A stretch of 8,094 bases of DNA from positions 1-8,094 of the forward strand of contig CAUDAE010000091.1 of the NCBI GenBank assembly GCA_958447445.1. The letters run 5' to 3'. How positions within the stretch are numbered: position 1 is the stretch's first letter; each line of letters begins with the position of its first letter. This DNA comes from an uncultured Collinsella sp. (lineage in GTDB: Bacteria; Actinomycetota; Coriobacteriia; Coriobacteriales; Coriobacteriaceae). Below are positions 1-6,709 of the stretch, piece by piece. The notes beneath the pieces were generated by a model. It did no database searches. It had not been told where the DNA came from and was given only the letters and a program-made list of their open reading frames with translations. A program made the translations under genes and the position numbers.

Positions 1-13
1 TCGGGCCCGCGCT

Positions 14-1642
14 CTATAGCGAGTCGATGAAGCGCTGTTGGGCAGCGCGGCCGGCTTCGTCCCACTTAAAGACGCCGGCGTTGTCGAGCACGTGGCCAAA
101 CACCACGCCGACCTCCTCGTGCAGGATATCGATGGCGTTGTCCGCCGTAAGCTCGTCGGCGCGGCAGGCAAAAACGTCCTCGGCCCATGCGGCGTGGCTG
201 CGACAAAGGTCGTCGCCCTCGAGTGCGCCGGCAAGGTCGTAGCTGGCATCGGCCTTGGCTGCCAGCAGGTGCTCGCGAACGGCGCCGAGCTCGGGAACCA
301 GGCGCGGCGGAAGAATGGCCAGGCCCATGACCTCGATCAGGCCGATGTTCTCCTTCTTAATGTGGTGGTACTCGGCATGCGGGTGGAACACGCCCAGCGG
401 ATGCTCGTCGGTCGTGATGTTGCAGCGAAGCGCCAGGTAGGCCTCGTAGATTTCGCCGCCGGCATTTCCGCGAGAGTCGACGCGGCGGATGACGGGCGTC
501 ACGGTGTTGTGCGCCACGCCATCGGCTGTGTACGCGATGACGCCCACAGACTCATCGGTCCACTCGCGCCAGGCGAGGATAATCTTCTCGGCAGCGTCGA
601 GCAGCTGAGCGCGGTCATGCGAGCGCAGGCGCAGCACCGAGAGCGGCCACTGCAGCACGGTACCGCTGACCTGGTCAAAACCGGGCACGCTAAACTGCGA
701 GACCTCGGCGGCATGCATCATGGGGAACTCGTGCGCGCCGCCCTGGAAGTGGTCGTGCGACAGAATCGAGCCGCCCACGATGGGCAGGTCGGCGTTGGAG
801 CCAATAAAGTAGTGCGGGAACAGGTCGACAAAGTCGAGCAGGCAGGTCAGACCCTTGCGGTCGACGTGCATCGGACGATGCTCGGAGCTCATGGCAATGC
901 AGTGCTCGTTAAAGTACGCATACGGGCTGTACTGGAAGCCCCAGCGCTCGCCATTAAGCTGAATGGGAATAACGCGCAGGTTCTGACGGGCGGGATGAGC
1001 GCCGCCGTTGGCTGCGGCGGAGCGTCCGGGGTAGCCCTCGTTCTCGATGCAGAGCTGACAGGCGGGATACTTCTCGCCCGTGGTTTTGGCGGCACCGGCC
1101 GCGGCTATATCGCGCGGGTCCTTTTCGGGCTTTGACAGGTTGATGGTGATCTCCAGGTCACCCCAGTTGGTGGAAGTGCTCCATTTGATGTTGCGCGCGA
1201 TGGCGGCGCGGCGCACGTAACCGGCGTCACAGCACAGGCCGTAGAACCAGTCGGTCGCGGCGCGGGGCTCGTTGACGCCCATGCGGCCGTTGAATTCCTC
1301 GTTTACAACCGAAGGTCTCGGCATGAGCACACCCATAATGCGCATGGTAATGCGGTCGCGGCCCGATGCCGTGTCCTCGGCGGCGCCGTTGGCAACGGCA
1401 GCCTCGGCAAGTGCAGCAAGCGTGCCCTCCAGGTCAAAGTTGGGCAGGGTATCGGGGTGCAAGAGCGAGAGTTTCTCGACCTGGAGCGCCCAGGCCATGT
1501 CGAGCGCCGGGCCCGTAGCACCGATGCACTCGAGAATGGTGTTATACGCCCAGATGCGATCGTCCTGGCCGATCATCGATCGGTGGATAGCGTACTCGAT
1601 CAGGTTCTGCGCGGCCTCGCGCACGTCAGTCATTACAGCCAT
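14..1642 (-). CDS. galT: Galactose-1-phosphate uridylyltransferase, class II
   Basis: The 542-residue protein transfers UMP from UDP-glucose to galactose-1-phosphate in the cytosolic Leloir pathway, giving UDP-galactose and glucose-1-phosphate. The class II (Firmicutes/Actinobacteria) form is recognised from SHDHFQGG at residues 295-302. Its HDHFQ replaces HPHGQ of E. coli GalT, and the second histidine (H298) is the expected uridylylated nucleophile. Other family marks are a CQLCIENEGYPGR segment (195-207) with a CxxC pair, and HPHAEYHHIKKENIG (420-434). It is somewhat longer than the roughly 490-510 residues I recall as usual for the class. The start at 1642 is chosen because an AAGGGGG Shine-Dalgarno lies about 10 bases upstream. 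An in-frame ATG at 1633, in a TAATG overlap with the galK stop, is the alternative and would remove three residues. The gene overlaps galK by 10 bases, implying translational coupling. The stop is TAG at 14-16. Function is very likely; specificity is assumed from family and neighbour. Confidence 0.95.
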   Translation of the reverse strand: MAVMTDVREAAQNLIEYAIHRSMIGQDDRIWAYNTILECIGATGPALDMAWALQVEKLSLLHPDTLPNFDLEGTLAALAEAAVANGAAEDTASGRDRITMRIMGVLMPRPSVVNEEFNGRMGVNEPRAATDWFYGLCCDAGYVRRAAIARNIKWSTSTNWGDLEITINLSKPEKDPRDIAAAGAAKTTGEKYPACQLCIENEGYPGRSAAANGGAHPARQNLRVIPIQLNGERWGFQYSPYAYFNEHCIAMSSEHRPMHVDRKGLTCLLDFVDLFPHYFIGSNADLPIVGGSILSHDHFQGGAHEFPMMHAAEVSQFSVPGFDQVSGTVLQWPLSVLRLRSHDRAQLLDAAEKIILAWREWTDESVGVIAYTADGVAHNTVTPVIRRVDSRGNAGGEIYEAYLALRCNITTDEHPLGVFHPHAEYHHIKKENIGLIEVMGLAILPPRLVPELGAVREHLLAAKADASYDLAGALEGDDLCRSHAAWAEDVFACRADELTADNAIDILHEEVGVVFGHVLDNAGVFKWDEAGRAAQQRFIDSL

Positions 1643-2838
1643 GCCGCGTAAGCCCCCTTGTCAGAGATGGCGTAGTGACGGGCAGAGCCCTCGCCCAGCC
1701 AGCCGTTCATCTTGGCAATGAAGGTGTCGACCAGATCGAGCGGCACGAAGGCCTGGATGGTACCGCCAAAGCCGCCGCCGTGAATACGAACGGCGCCACG
1801 GCCGTCGAGCACATGCTCGGCAAGAGCAAGTGCGTACATGGAAGGCTGCTCGGCACCCAGTTTGGCAACAACATTCTGCAGGTACATGGCGGAGCTGGCG
1901 CCGGACTCGCGCGTCAGGACCAGGAACTGGTCAATGTCGCCGGCGTTCAGAGCTGCCCAGCGCTTGTCGACCAGACCGTTCTCGTACCAGTAGTGAACGG
2001 CGCGCAGGCAGGCACGGTCGCCCAGCTTGGCGCGCAGCTCGGGGAGCTTGGCGTCAAAGTCCGCCACGTTTACCTCGCACAGGCGTGCCTTGCCAAACTC
2101 GGCAGCGACGTCCTGCATCTCGCGCGGAACGGCGGCGTAGTCGTCGGTAGCTGCCACATGGTCGGCGCCAACCTTAACGAGCACGAGCGCATAACCGTGA
2201 TCCTCAAAATTGAGCTCGAGCTTCTGGGTTTTAGGCTGAGCCTGGTCCTCAAAGTCCATGTAGGCAAGGCCGCCCAGGCACACAGCGGCCTGGTCCATCA
2301 GACCGCAGGGCTTGCCGTAATAGTTGTTCTCGGTGCGCTGGCTCATCTGGGCGAGGGCGACGGGCTCGATGGCGGGCGCGCCCCAGAGCGTCTCCATGGC
2401 ACGACCGTACGCGGCCTCGACGGCGGCAGAGCTGGAAAGGCCGCCACCCGAGGGGACGGAGCAAGTGAAGGCGAAGTCGAAGCCGTGGGGCTCAACGCCC
2501 AGAGCAGCGATTTCGTGGGCCATGCCGCGGACGAGGCTCGCGGACGTGCCCTTCTCGGACTCCTGAACGTCTAGCGTGTCGAGCGCGATTTCAAACGTGG
2601 GATAGCCCTCGTCGGCTACGCGAACCTTGTTGGAATCGGTTGCCACGGCGATGCCGTCGACGGCGACATCGAGCGAGCCGGCGATAACGTGGCCACCCTC
2701 GTGGTCAGTGTGGTTGCCGCTGATCTCGGAGCGGCCGGGCGCGTGCACGTAGAGCACCTGGCGGTCGCCGATGGGGCCAAACTCCTCCTCGAACAGCTTG
2801 GTGAGCGTGGCGAATCTCTTTTCGTCGGGGGTGGTCAT
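1633..2838 (-). CDS. galK: Galactokinase, GHMP kinase family
   Basis: The 401-residue cytosolic enzyme phosphorylates galactose at C1 with ATP, the first committed Leloir step. All three GHMP motifs are visible: the galactokinase signature APGRSEISGNHTDH (33-46), the ATP loop PSGGGLSSSAA (129-139), and the C-terminal glycine motif HGGGFGG (353-359). D182 in GLMDQ is the expected catalytic aspartate, and R36 is present. The length is typical. The signature is not canonical: the usual NLIGEHTDY reads EISGNHTDH, so the galactose-contacting Glu is Asn42. I recall this variant from many clostridial and coriobacterial galactokinases, so it looks like a subfamily trait and not decay. The start is supported by AAAGGA five bases before the ATG. 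The gene is first in the operon with galT, and its upstream gap carries putative LacI-type operators. No galE or mutarotase gene is in view. Confidence 0.94.
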   Translation of the reverse strand: MTTPDEKRFATLTKLFEEEFGPIGDRQVLYVHAPGRSEISGNHTDHEGGHVIAGSLDVAVDGIAVATDSNKVRVADEGYPTFEIALDTLDVQESEKGTSASLVRGMAHEIAALGVEPHGFDFAFTCSVPSGGGLSSSAAVEAAYGRAMETLWGAPAIEPVALAQMSQRTENNYYGKPCGLMDQAAVCLGGLAYMDFEDQAQPKTQKLELNFEDHGYALVLVKVGADHVAATDDYAAVPREMQDVAAEFGKARLCEVNVADFDAKLPELRAKLGDRACLRAVHYWYENGLVDKRWAALNAGDIDQFLVLTRESGASSAMYLQNVVAKLGAEQPSMYALALAEHVLDGRGAVRIHGGGFGGTIQAFVPLDLVDTFIAKMNGWLGEGSARHYAISDKGAYAAWL

Positions 2839-2878
2839 GGGAGTCCTTTCCTTGGCGCGCCCGGGTGGGTTTTGCGTC

Positions 2879-2896
2879 GTTATGAGTACGTTAACA
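2879..2896. promoter_or_regulatory. Putative LacI-type operator, copy 1 (galK proximal)
   Basis: GTTATGAGTACGTTAACA is the exact reverse complement of 2947-2964. The core TGAGTACGTTAACA (2883-2896) is an imperfect dyad around a central CG, as in LacI-family operators, with a strong TTAAC half and a weaker GTACTC half. It lies about 45-58 bases before the galK ATG, where a bound repressor would block galKT transcription. Binding by the adjacent LacI protein is inferred from position and repetition. Confidence 0.65.
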
Positions 2897-2946
2897 ACTT
2901 AAAGCGGCATGAACCAAGTGTTCACGATACCGCACGTTACGGGCTA

Positions 2947-2964
2947 TGTTAACGTACTCATAAC
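2947..2964. promoter_or_regulatory. Putative LacI-type operator, copy 2
   Basis: TGTTAACGTACTCATAAC is an exact 18-base inverted copy of 2879-2896. The 14-base core centres are about 64 bases apart, close to six helical turns. That spacing would suit two dimers on one DNA face or a short repression loop. It lies midway in the divergent region and could serve galK upstream control or the lacI promoter. Confidence 0.62.
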
Positions 2965-3037
2965 ACATCGCTTGTCACTTTTTGAGAATCTGGTAATCGG
3001 TAGAAATTCAGCCGTGAACGGTACTGCCGTATGGACT

Positions 3038-3043
3038 TATAAA
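3038..3043 (+). promoter_or_regulatory. Candidate -10 box of the lacI promoter
   Basis: TATAAA matches the -10 consensus at five of six positions. The only candidate -35 is a weak GTGAAC at 3014-3019, 18 bases upstream. A start near 3050 would give a leader of about 125 bases and put operator copy 3 just downstream of the transcription start. This is inference from sequence alone. Confidence 0.35.
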
Positions 3044-3070
3044 GCAGAAGAGATGCAGATAGAAAAAGTA

Positions 3071-3083
3071 GAGTACGTTAACA
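3071..3083. promoter_or_regulatory. Putative LacI-type operator, copy 3 (lacI proximal)
   Basis: GAGTACGTTAACA repeats the 13-base core of copies 1 and 2 exactly, while the flanks differ (TA before it, TGCG after). It lies about 95 bases upstream of the lacI start codon and downstream of the TATAAA box, a position expected for autorepression by roadblock. Confidence 0.6.
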
Positions 3084-3176
3084 TGCGTCCGACGATAGCG
3101 GGCCTCGGCGCGGGATGTATTTCTGCCCGGGCCGGCATTCACGCTATTCAGATCTCGCAAGGGTGAAGGTGATCCT

Positions 3177-4208
3177 GTGGCAAGGCGCCCGTCCAACGAT
3201 ACCAGTTCGCGTCCGGTCTCCATGGCCGACGTCGCCCGCGCTGCCGGCGTTTCGCAGCAGACGGTTTCGCGCGTCGCCAACGGCTTGCCTAACGTTAACG
3301 AGCAGACGCGCCAGCGCGTACAGGCCGCTATGCAAAAGCTCGGCTTTCGTCCGAGTTATGCCGGTCGCTCGCTGCGCGACGGCCGTTATCATTCGGTCGG
3401 CCTGTGCGTCAACGATGTCACCAAGTTCGGCAACCTCTCAATGATCGACGGCATCGCCAGCGCTGCTCGCGAGCATAATTGCGCCATCACGCTGGTCGAG
3501 ATGTCCAAGACCGAGGAGTTTTCGCTTGCCGAGGCCACGCGTCGTATGGCCGCATTGCCGGTGGACGGCATCATCATCGGTATGAGTCGCATGGCGCCCG
3601 ATTTTGAGACGTTTGATCCACTGCCGGGCATTGGCACGGTCATCGTTACCATGTACGCGCACCCGCGGGTGACCACGGTCGATTCCGACCATTACGGCTG
3701 CTCGCTATTGCTTATGGATCACCTGTTTGAGCTAGGGCACGAGCAGATTCGCTATATTGGCGGCCCGTCATTCTCGGTCGACGAGCAATTTCGTCGCGCC
3801 GGTTGGCAGGATGCACTCGAGCGTAAACACATCGAGCCGGCAGAGCCGCTCGAGGGCGACTGGTCTGCCAACAGCGGCTACGAGGCCGGCAGGTACCTGG
3901 CCGAGCACGATCGCACCATGACGGCGATTTACGCGGCAAACGACCAGATGGCAAATGGCGCGATTGCAGCGCTGCGCGATAGCGGTCTGCGCGTGCCCGA
4001 GGACGTGAGCGTGGTGGGCGTCGACGATTCGCTCGATGATTTTGTGGCACACAACGAGCTCACGACCGTTCGATTCGATTTGCATCAGCGTGGACGCGAG
4101 GTGTTCGAGCACGCGGTTCCCAAGGCGGGGGCAACGGACAAAACCGTTGCCATTCGTATTCCCGGCCAGCTTATCGTTCGACATACCACGGCAGCTCCGC
4201 GCACATAG
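3177..4208 (+). CDS. LacI-family transcriptional regulator, probable galactose-operon regulator
   Basis: The 343-residue cytosolic DNA-binding protein has the LacI/GalR architecture. An N-terminal helix-turn-helix, MADVARAAGVSQQTVSRVANG, covers residues 16-36. A hinge helix follows around 58-69 (RPSYAGRSLRDG), then a periplasmic-binding-protein-like sensor domain from about 72 to the end, with PVDGIIIG (128-135), YIGG (193-196), AIYAANDQMANGAIAALR (250-267) and VSVVGVDDS (277-285). The length is normal for the family. The GTG start at 3177 is chosen because a GAAGG Shine-Dalgarno lies seven bases upstream. Starting at the later ATG (residue 16) would cut into the recognition domain. It is divergent from galK, and three identical core motifs lie in the shared gap, so it probably represses galKT and itself. 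The inducer is not deducible; galactose or a galactoside is a guess from context. I see no clear terminator after it. Confidence 0.9.
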   Translation: MARRPSNDTSSRPVSMADVARAAGVSQQTVSRVANGLPNVNEQTRQRVQAAMQKLGFRPSYAGRSLRDGRYHSVGLCVNDVTKFGNLSMIDGIASAAREHNCAITLVEMSKTEEFSLAEATRRMAALPVDGIIIGMSRMAPDFETFDPLPGIGTVIVTMYAHPRVTTVDSDHYGCSLLLMDHLFELGHEQIRYIGGPSFSVDEQFRRAGWQDALERKHIEPAEPLEGDWSANSGYEAGRYLAEHDRTMTAIYAANDQMANGAIAALRDSGLRVPEDVSVVGVDDSLDDFVAHNELTTVRFDLHQRGREVFEHAVPKAGATDKTVAIRIPGQLIVRHTTAAPRT

Positions 4209-4291
4209 TTTTTGCAGGTCAATGGCGATATATTCCGCCTCAATAACAATCGATAAGGATGCTGGCAGATAGCCGTGGCTATGAAGACGAG

Positions 4292-4321
4292 TGCTATGAT
4301 AGACGGGCTCTTTTGTCTATC
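4292..4321 (+). promoter_or_regulatory. Extended -10 promoter with overlapping inverted repeat, flavodiiron gene
   Basis: TGCTATGAT at 4292-4300 is an extended -10 element (TG-n-TATGAT, five of six to consensus). No good -35 is seen. An inverted repeat GATAGAC (4298-4304), ten bases, GTCTATC (4315-4321) starts inside the -10 and covers the predicted transcription start near 4307. It therefore looks more like a repressor site than an RNA hairpin. A second small dyad, ATAGCC-gt-GGCTAT (4269-4282), sits in the -35 region. AGGAGG at 4323-4328 is the ribosome-binding site, nine bases before the ATG. Confidence 0.5.
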
Positions 4322-4337
4322 TAGGAGGCTTTGCCTG

Positions 4338-5498
4338 ATGGAGATCACCAAGGATATCCGCTACATTGGCGTTAACGATCACGACATTGACCTGTTCGAG
4401 GGCCAGTACGATGTGTCCGAGAACGGCATGGCATACAACAGCTACGTTATCTTGGGCGAAAAGATCGCTGTCGCCGATTCAGTCGACGGCGGTTTTGTTG
4501 ACGAGTGGCTCGGCAACCTCGAGGCCGTGCTCGATGGCCGCATGCCCGACTACCTGATCGTCCATCACATGGAGCCCGATCACGCCGCCGGCAGCGCCGC
4601 CCTTATGGAGCGCTCTCCCCAGGCGCAGATTGTTGCCAGCATGGGCGCCTTCCGTATGATGGTCAACTACTTTGGCACCGACTTCCCCGAGCGCACGATG
4701 GTCGTCAAAGATGGCGACGTGCTCGACCTGGGCGGCCACAGCCTAACCTTTGTCGGTGCCCCCAATGTTCACTGGCCCGAGGTGCTCTTCTCCTACGAGT
4801 CCACCGACAAGGTGCTCTTTAGTGCCGACGGCTTTGGCAAGTTTGGCGCCAACGACATCGAGGATCCCGAGGGCTGGGCTTGCGAGGCTCGCCGCTACTA
4901 CTTTGGCATCGTCGGTAAGTTCGGCAAGTTCGTGCAGGCCGTCCTCAAGAAGGCCGCCGACCTGGACATCCAGATTATCTGCCCGCTCCACGGCCCCGTG
5001 CTGACTGAGAACCTGGGCTACTACCTCGACACCTATAACACCTGGTCGAGCTATCAGCCCGAGGACGAGGGTATCACGATTGCCTATGCGAGCGTGTACG
5101 GGCATCTGAAGGCTGCCGTCGAGGAGCTCGCATCTGCGCTTGAGGCTCGCGGCCAGAAGGTCTCCGTCTTTGACCTGGCTCGTGACGACATGGCCGAGGC
5201 CGTTGAGGATGCGTTCCGCTACGACCGTCTGGTGCTCGCCTCCATCACCTATCAGGGCGAGATCTTCCCGTGCATGAGCACCTTCATCCATACGCTCGCC
5301 GAGCACGCCTACCAGAACCGTACGGTGGCGCTCGTCGAGGCCGGCTCTTGGGCACCCGCGGCTGCCAAGGTTATGACCAAGGAGCTCGAGGGCATGAAGG
5401 ACATCACCCTGACGCAGAACAAGGTGACTGTGCTGGGCTCGCTCAACGAAGCCTCGCGCGCCCAGATCGAGGCCCTCGCCGACGAGCTGTCCAAGTAG
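4338..5498 (+). CDS. Flavodiiron protein (FprA-type, O2/NO reductase)
   Basis: The 386-residue soluble enzyme reduces O2 to water and/or NO to N2O, protecting an anaerobe; electrons normally come from rubredoxin or a similar donor. The N-terminal metallo-beta-lactamase-like domain (about 1-245) has a full diiron ligand set: H77-x-E79-x-D81 in HMEPDH, H145 in NVHWPE, D164 in SADGFGKFG and H218 in PLHGP. The C-terminal flavodoxin domain (about 247-386) has an FMN phosphate loop ASVYGHLK (251-258), a TYQGEIFP loop (304-311) and EAGSWAPAAAK (334-344), resembling the clostridial FprA subgroup. The phosphate loop lacks the usual Thr (L257). There is no fused rubredoxin or flavin-reductase domain, so this is class A. 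The start at 4338 follows AGGAGG at nine bases; an in-frame GTG at 4275 lies upstream of the promoter and is rejected. It has its own promoter and terminator, so it is functionally separate from the sugar genes. Confidence 0.93.
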   Translation: MEITKDIRYIGVNDHDIDLFEGQYDVSENGMAYNSYVILGEKIAVADSVDGGFVDEWLGNLEAVLDGRMPDYLIVHHMEPDHAAGSAALMERSPQAQIVASMGAFRMMVNYFGTDFPERTMVVKDGDVLDLGGHSLTFVGAPNVHWPEVLFSYESTDKVLFSADGFGKFGANDIEDPEGWACEARRYYFGIVGKFGKFVQAVLKKAADLDIQIICPLHGPVLTENLGYYLDTYNTWSSYQPEDEGITIAYASVYGHLKAAVEELASALEARGQKVSVFDLARDDMAEAVEDAFRYDRLVLASITYQGEIFPCMSTFIHTLAEHAYQNRTVALVEAGSWAPAAAKVMTKELEGMKDITLTQNKVTVLGSLNEASRAQIEALADELSK

Positions 5499-5530
5499 CG
5501 ACACGCTCACTTTTGACGCTCAGCCATCAC

Positions 5531-5574
5531 AACCACCACAAAGGGGACAGGCACCTTTGTGGTGGTTTTTGTTT
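5531..5574 (+). terminator. Rho-independent terminator after the flavodiiron gene
   Basis: A perfect 14-base-pair stem, AACCACCACAAAGG (5531-5544) with CCTTTGTGGTGGTT (5554-5567), encloses a nine-base loop GGACAGGCA and runs into TTTTTGTTT. It lies 32 bases after the flavodiiron stop. Its T-tract overlaps the last codon of the convergent DeoR gene. From the minus side there is only a short, poor T-run, so termination there would be weaker. Confidence 0.9.
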
Positions 5575-6376
5575 AAGCGCCGGCGATGATGAGGGCTGGA
5601 CGTGCGCTGTCGGTGGCCTCGGCGATTGAGGTGGCGACGGCATGATCGGGGTCACGGTCCATCACGATGGTGTCGACATCAGTCAGTTCGGCAAAGCGGT
5701 ACATGCCGCGTCCGTTAACCTTGCTAGCGTCCATGAGGGCGACGCTTTGATGGGCTCCGGCGATCATAGCTGTTTTGGTCTCGGCCATCTGGGGAAAGTC
5801 GGTCGTAAAGCCGCAGCCGGGAACAAAAGCGCCAGGGCACATGACGGCAAGATCGGCGTGGACCATTTGGAGAGCCTGCATGGTAAGTGGGCCGTACAGA
5901 TAGCGATGACCTTTGCGCAGTGCCCCGCCCAGCATGACGACATCGACCGAGGGCATGCTCTCGTCAATATAATCGGCGATGGTAATGTCGGCCGTGATAA
6001 CGGTGATGCCGTCGCGCTGATCAAGGAGCCGGACGAACTCGAGCGCCGTGGTGCCCGAGTCGACGAGCAGCGTGTCGCCGTCATTGACGAGCTCGATGGC
6101 GCTTTGCGCGATGGCCTGCTTGGCGGCGACGTTGACATTGATGCGGCGATCCTGCGTGGAGACGGTCAGGCGCTTGTGAAGCGAAACGGCACCACCATGT
6201 GTGCGGCGCAGCTTGCCTGCTTCGGCGAGCGCGTCCAGGTCGGCGCGGGCGGTAACGGAGGACACGCCAAAGGTCTGGGCGATTTCTGCTACCTGCACCG
6301 AGGCATTATGATCGAGCATTTCCATGATGGCGGCGCGGCGTTCGTCGGCAAAAGCGCGGTTGGTGGCTTGGGCCAT
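5573..6376 (-). CDS. DeoR-family transcriptional regulator of sugar metabolism
   Basis: The protein has 267 residues from the chosen start. A DeoR-type winged helix-turn-helix spans about 12-62 (ADERRAAIMEML, then VAEIAQTFGVSSVTARADLDAL and the wing GKLRRTHGGAV). The sensor domain follows, with the phosphosugar-binding signature DGDTLLVDSGTTALEF (about 99-114), VVMLGGALRKGHRYLYGP (about 146-163) and LMDASKVNGRGMYRFAEL (about 214-231). The family senses phosphorylated sugars and mostly represses neighbouring catabolic genes. The start at 6376 is preferred because TGGAG lies five bases upstream and the product then begins just before the DNA-binding domain. An upstream in-frame ATG at 6433 would add 19 poorly conserved-looking residues, has only an AAGAAA before it, and would overlap the putative operators. 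It is divergent from the aldolase gene, which is its most likely target. Effector unknown. Confidence 0.9.
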   Translation of the reverse strand: MAQATNRAFADERRAAIMEMLDHNASVQVAEIAQTFGVSSVTARADLDALAEAGKLRRTHGGAVSLHKRLTVSTQDRRINVNVAAKQAIAQSAIELVNDGDTLLVDSGTTALEFVRLLDQRDGITVITADITIADYIDESMPSVDVVMLGGALRKGHRYLYGPLTMQALQMVHADLAVMCPGAFVPGCGFTTDFPQMAETKTAMIAGAHQSVALMDASKVNGRGMYRFAELTDVDTIVMDRDPDHAVATSIAEATDSARPALIIAGA

Positions 6377-6422
6377 GCTTGCTCCATTCTCGGCTAAATT
6401 TGCAGGAATTGTGTTGACTCTA

Positions 6423-6442
6423 TTTTCGTTCATTTTCTTTTT
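6423..6442. promoter_or_regulatory. Putative DeoR-family operator repeats
   Basis: TTTTCGTTCA and TTTTCTTTTT are adjacent 10-base direct repeats, one helical turn apart. Related tracts follow: CTTTCGATTA at 6457-6466 and TTTTCTAT at 6473-6480. T-rich TTTCGTT-like direct repeats are the usual style of DeoR-family sites (AgaR and GlpR are examples). The pair lies 47-66 bases before the preferred DeoR start, suiting autoregulation. Binding is inferred. Confidence 0.4.
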
Positions 6443-6618
6443 GGGTAAGAAAACAGCTTTCGATTACTTATCTTTTCTATAAAAGAAAGACGCTGAACGC
6501 CCAAAATTCAATATCGAACATGTTCACTCGGCTCAAATTTCTTCCGTTTGCTTTTCAAAAACGACGGTATTGACCTGCTGGGCTCAATATCTCGCACGTA
6601 CAAAGCCGCTGAATTTCA

Positions 6619-6624
6619 TACAAT
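6619..6624 (+). promoter_or_regulatory. Candidate -10 box for the aldolase gene
   Basis: TACAAT matches the -10 consensus at five of six positions and would give a leader of roughly 80 bases. No recognisable -35 is found 16-19 bases upstream. The TTGACC at 6570-6575 is too far away. Low certainty. Confidence 0.3.
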
Positions 6625-6709
6625 GAGCGCAGCAAAACGCAAGGTAAAACGCCTTGTGAACAACTACGCCCGATGTCCAGATGCGGGCGAGGGAGAGGAG
6701 CAAACGCTC

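Larger units (their letters stand above)
2839..3176. promoter_or_regulatory. Divergent galK / lacI control region
   Basis: This 338-base gap between two divergent genes is more AT-rich than the flanking genes and has no credible reading frame of its own. It contains three copies of a GAGTACGTTAACA motif (listed separately), a small dyad TGAAC-caagt-GTTCA at 2910-2924 close to the axis of the two left copies, and a TATAAA box at 3038-3043 for lacI. I could not place a convincing -35/-10 pair for galK on the minus strand. The best I see is GTGAAC, 16 bases, TTTAAG, which is weak. The arrangement suggests that one regulator controls both directions. Confidence 0.7.
6377..6709. promoter_or_regulatory. 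Divergent DeoR-regulator / aldolase control region
   Basis: This 333-base AT-rich gap has no separate gene that I can support. It holds T-rich direct repeats at 6423-6442 and related tracts at 6457-6480 and 6537-6556, a perfect 10-base palindrome GAACATGTTC at 6516-6525, and a TACAAT box at 6619-6624. In the aldolase frame the codons stay open back to 6548, but that stretch lacks a ribosome-binding site and family similarity, so I treat it as untranslated leader. Confidence 0.6.

Noticed and set aside
38..1135. 365-codon open frame on the plus strand opposite galT
   Set aside because: Antisense shadow of a high-GC gene; the product resembles no family and lies fully inside a well-supported CDS.
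3289..3300. CTAACGTTAACG inside lacI, similar to the operator core
   Set aside because: It encodes the conserved LPNVNE stretch of the DNA-binding domain, so codon constraint explains it; an auxiliary operator is possible but unsupported.
4224..4239. GGCG-n8-CGCC as a terminator after lacI
   Set aside because: A four-pair stem with a large loop and no T-tract is too weak.
4275..4337. Upstream extension of the flavodiiron protein from a GTG
   Set aside because: The extension overlaps the promoter and lacks a ribosome-binding site, whereas AGGAGG fits the ATG at 4338.
6516..6525. GAACATGTTC palindrome as a LexA (SOS) box
   Set aside because: Gram-positive SOS boxes have GAAC and GTTC separated by four bases; here only two separate them, and the neighbouring gene is not a DNA-repair gene.
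6548..6709. 54-residue N-terminal extension of the aldolase
   Set aside because: The family starts at the MALVTTEKML position, GAGGAG precedes the ATG at 6710, and the extension has no similarity I recognise.
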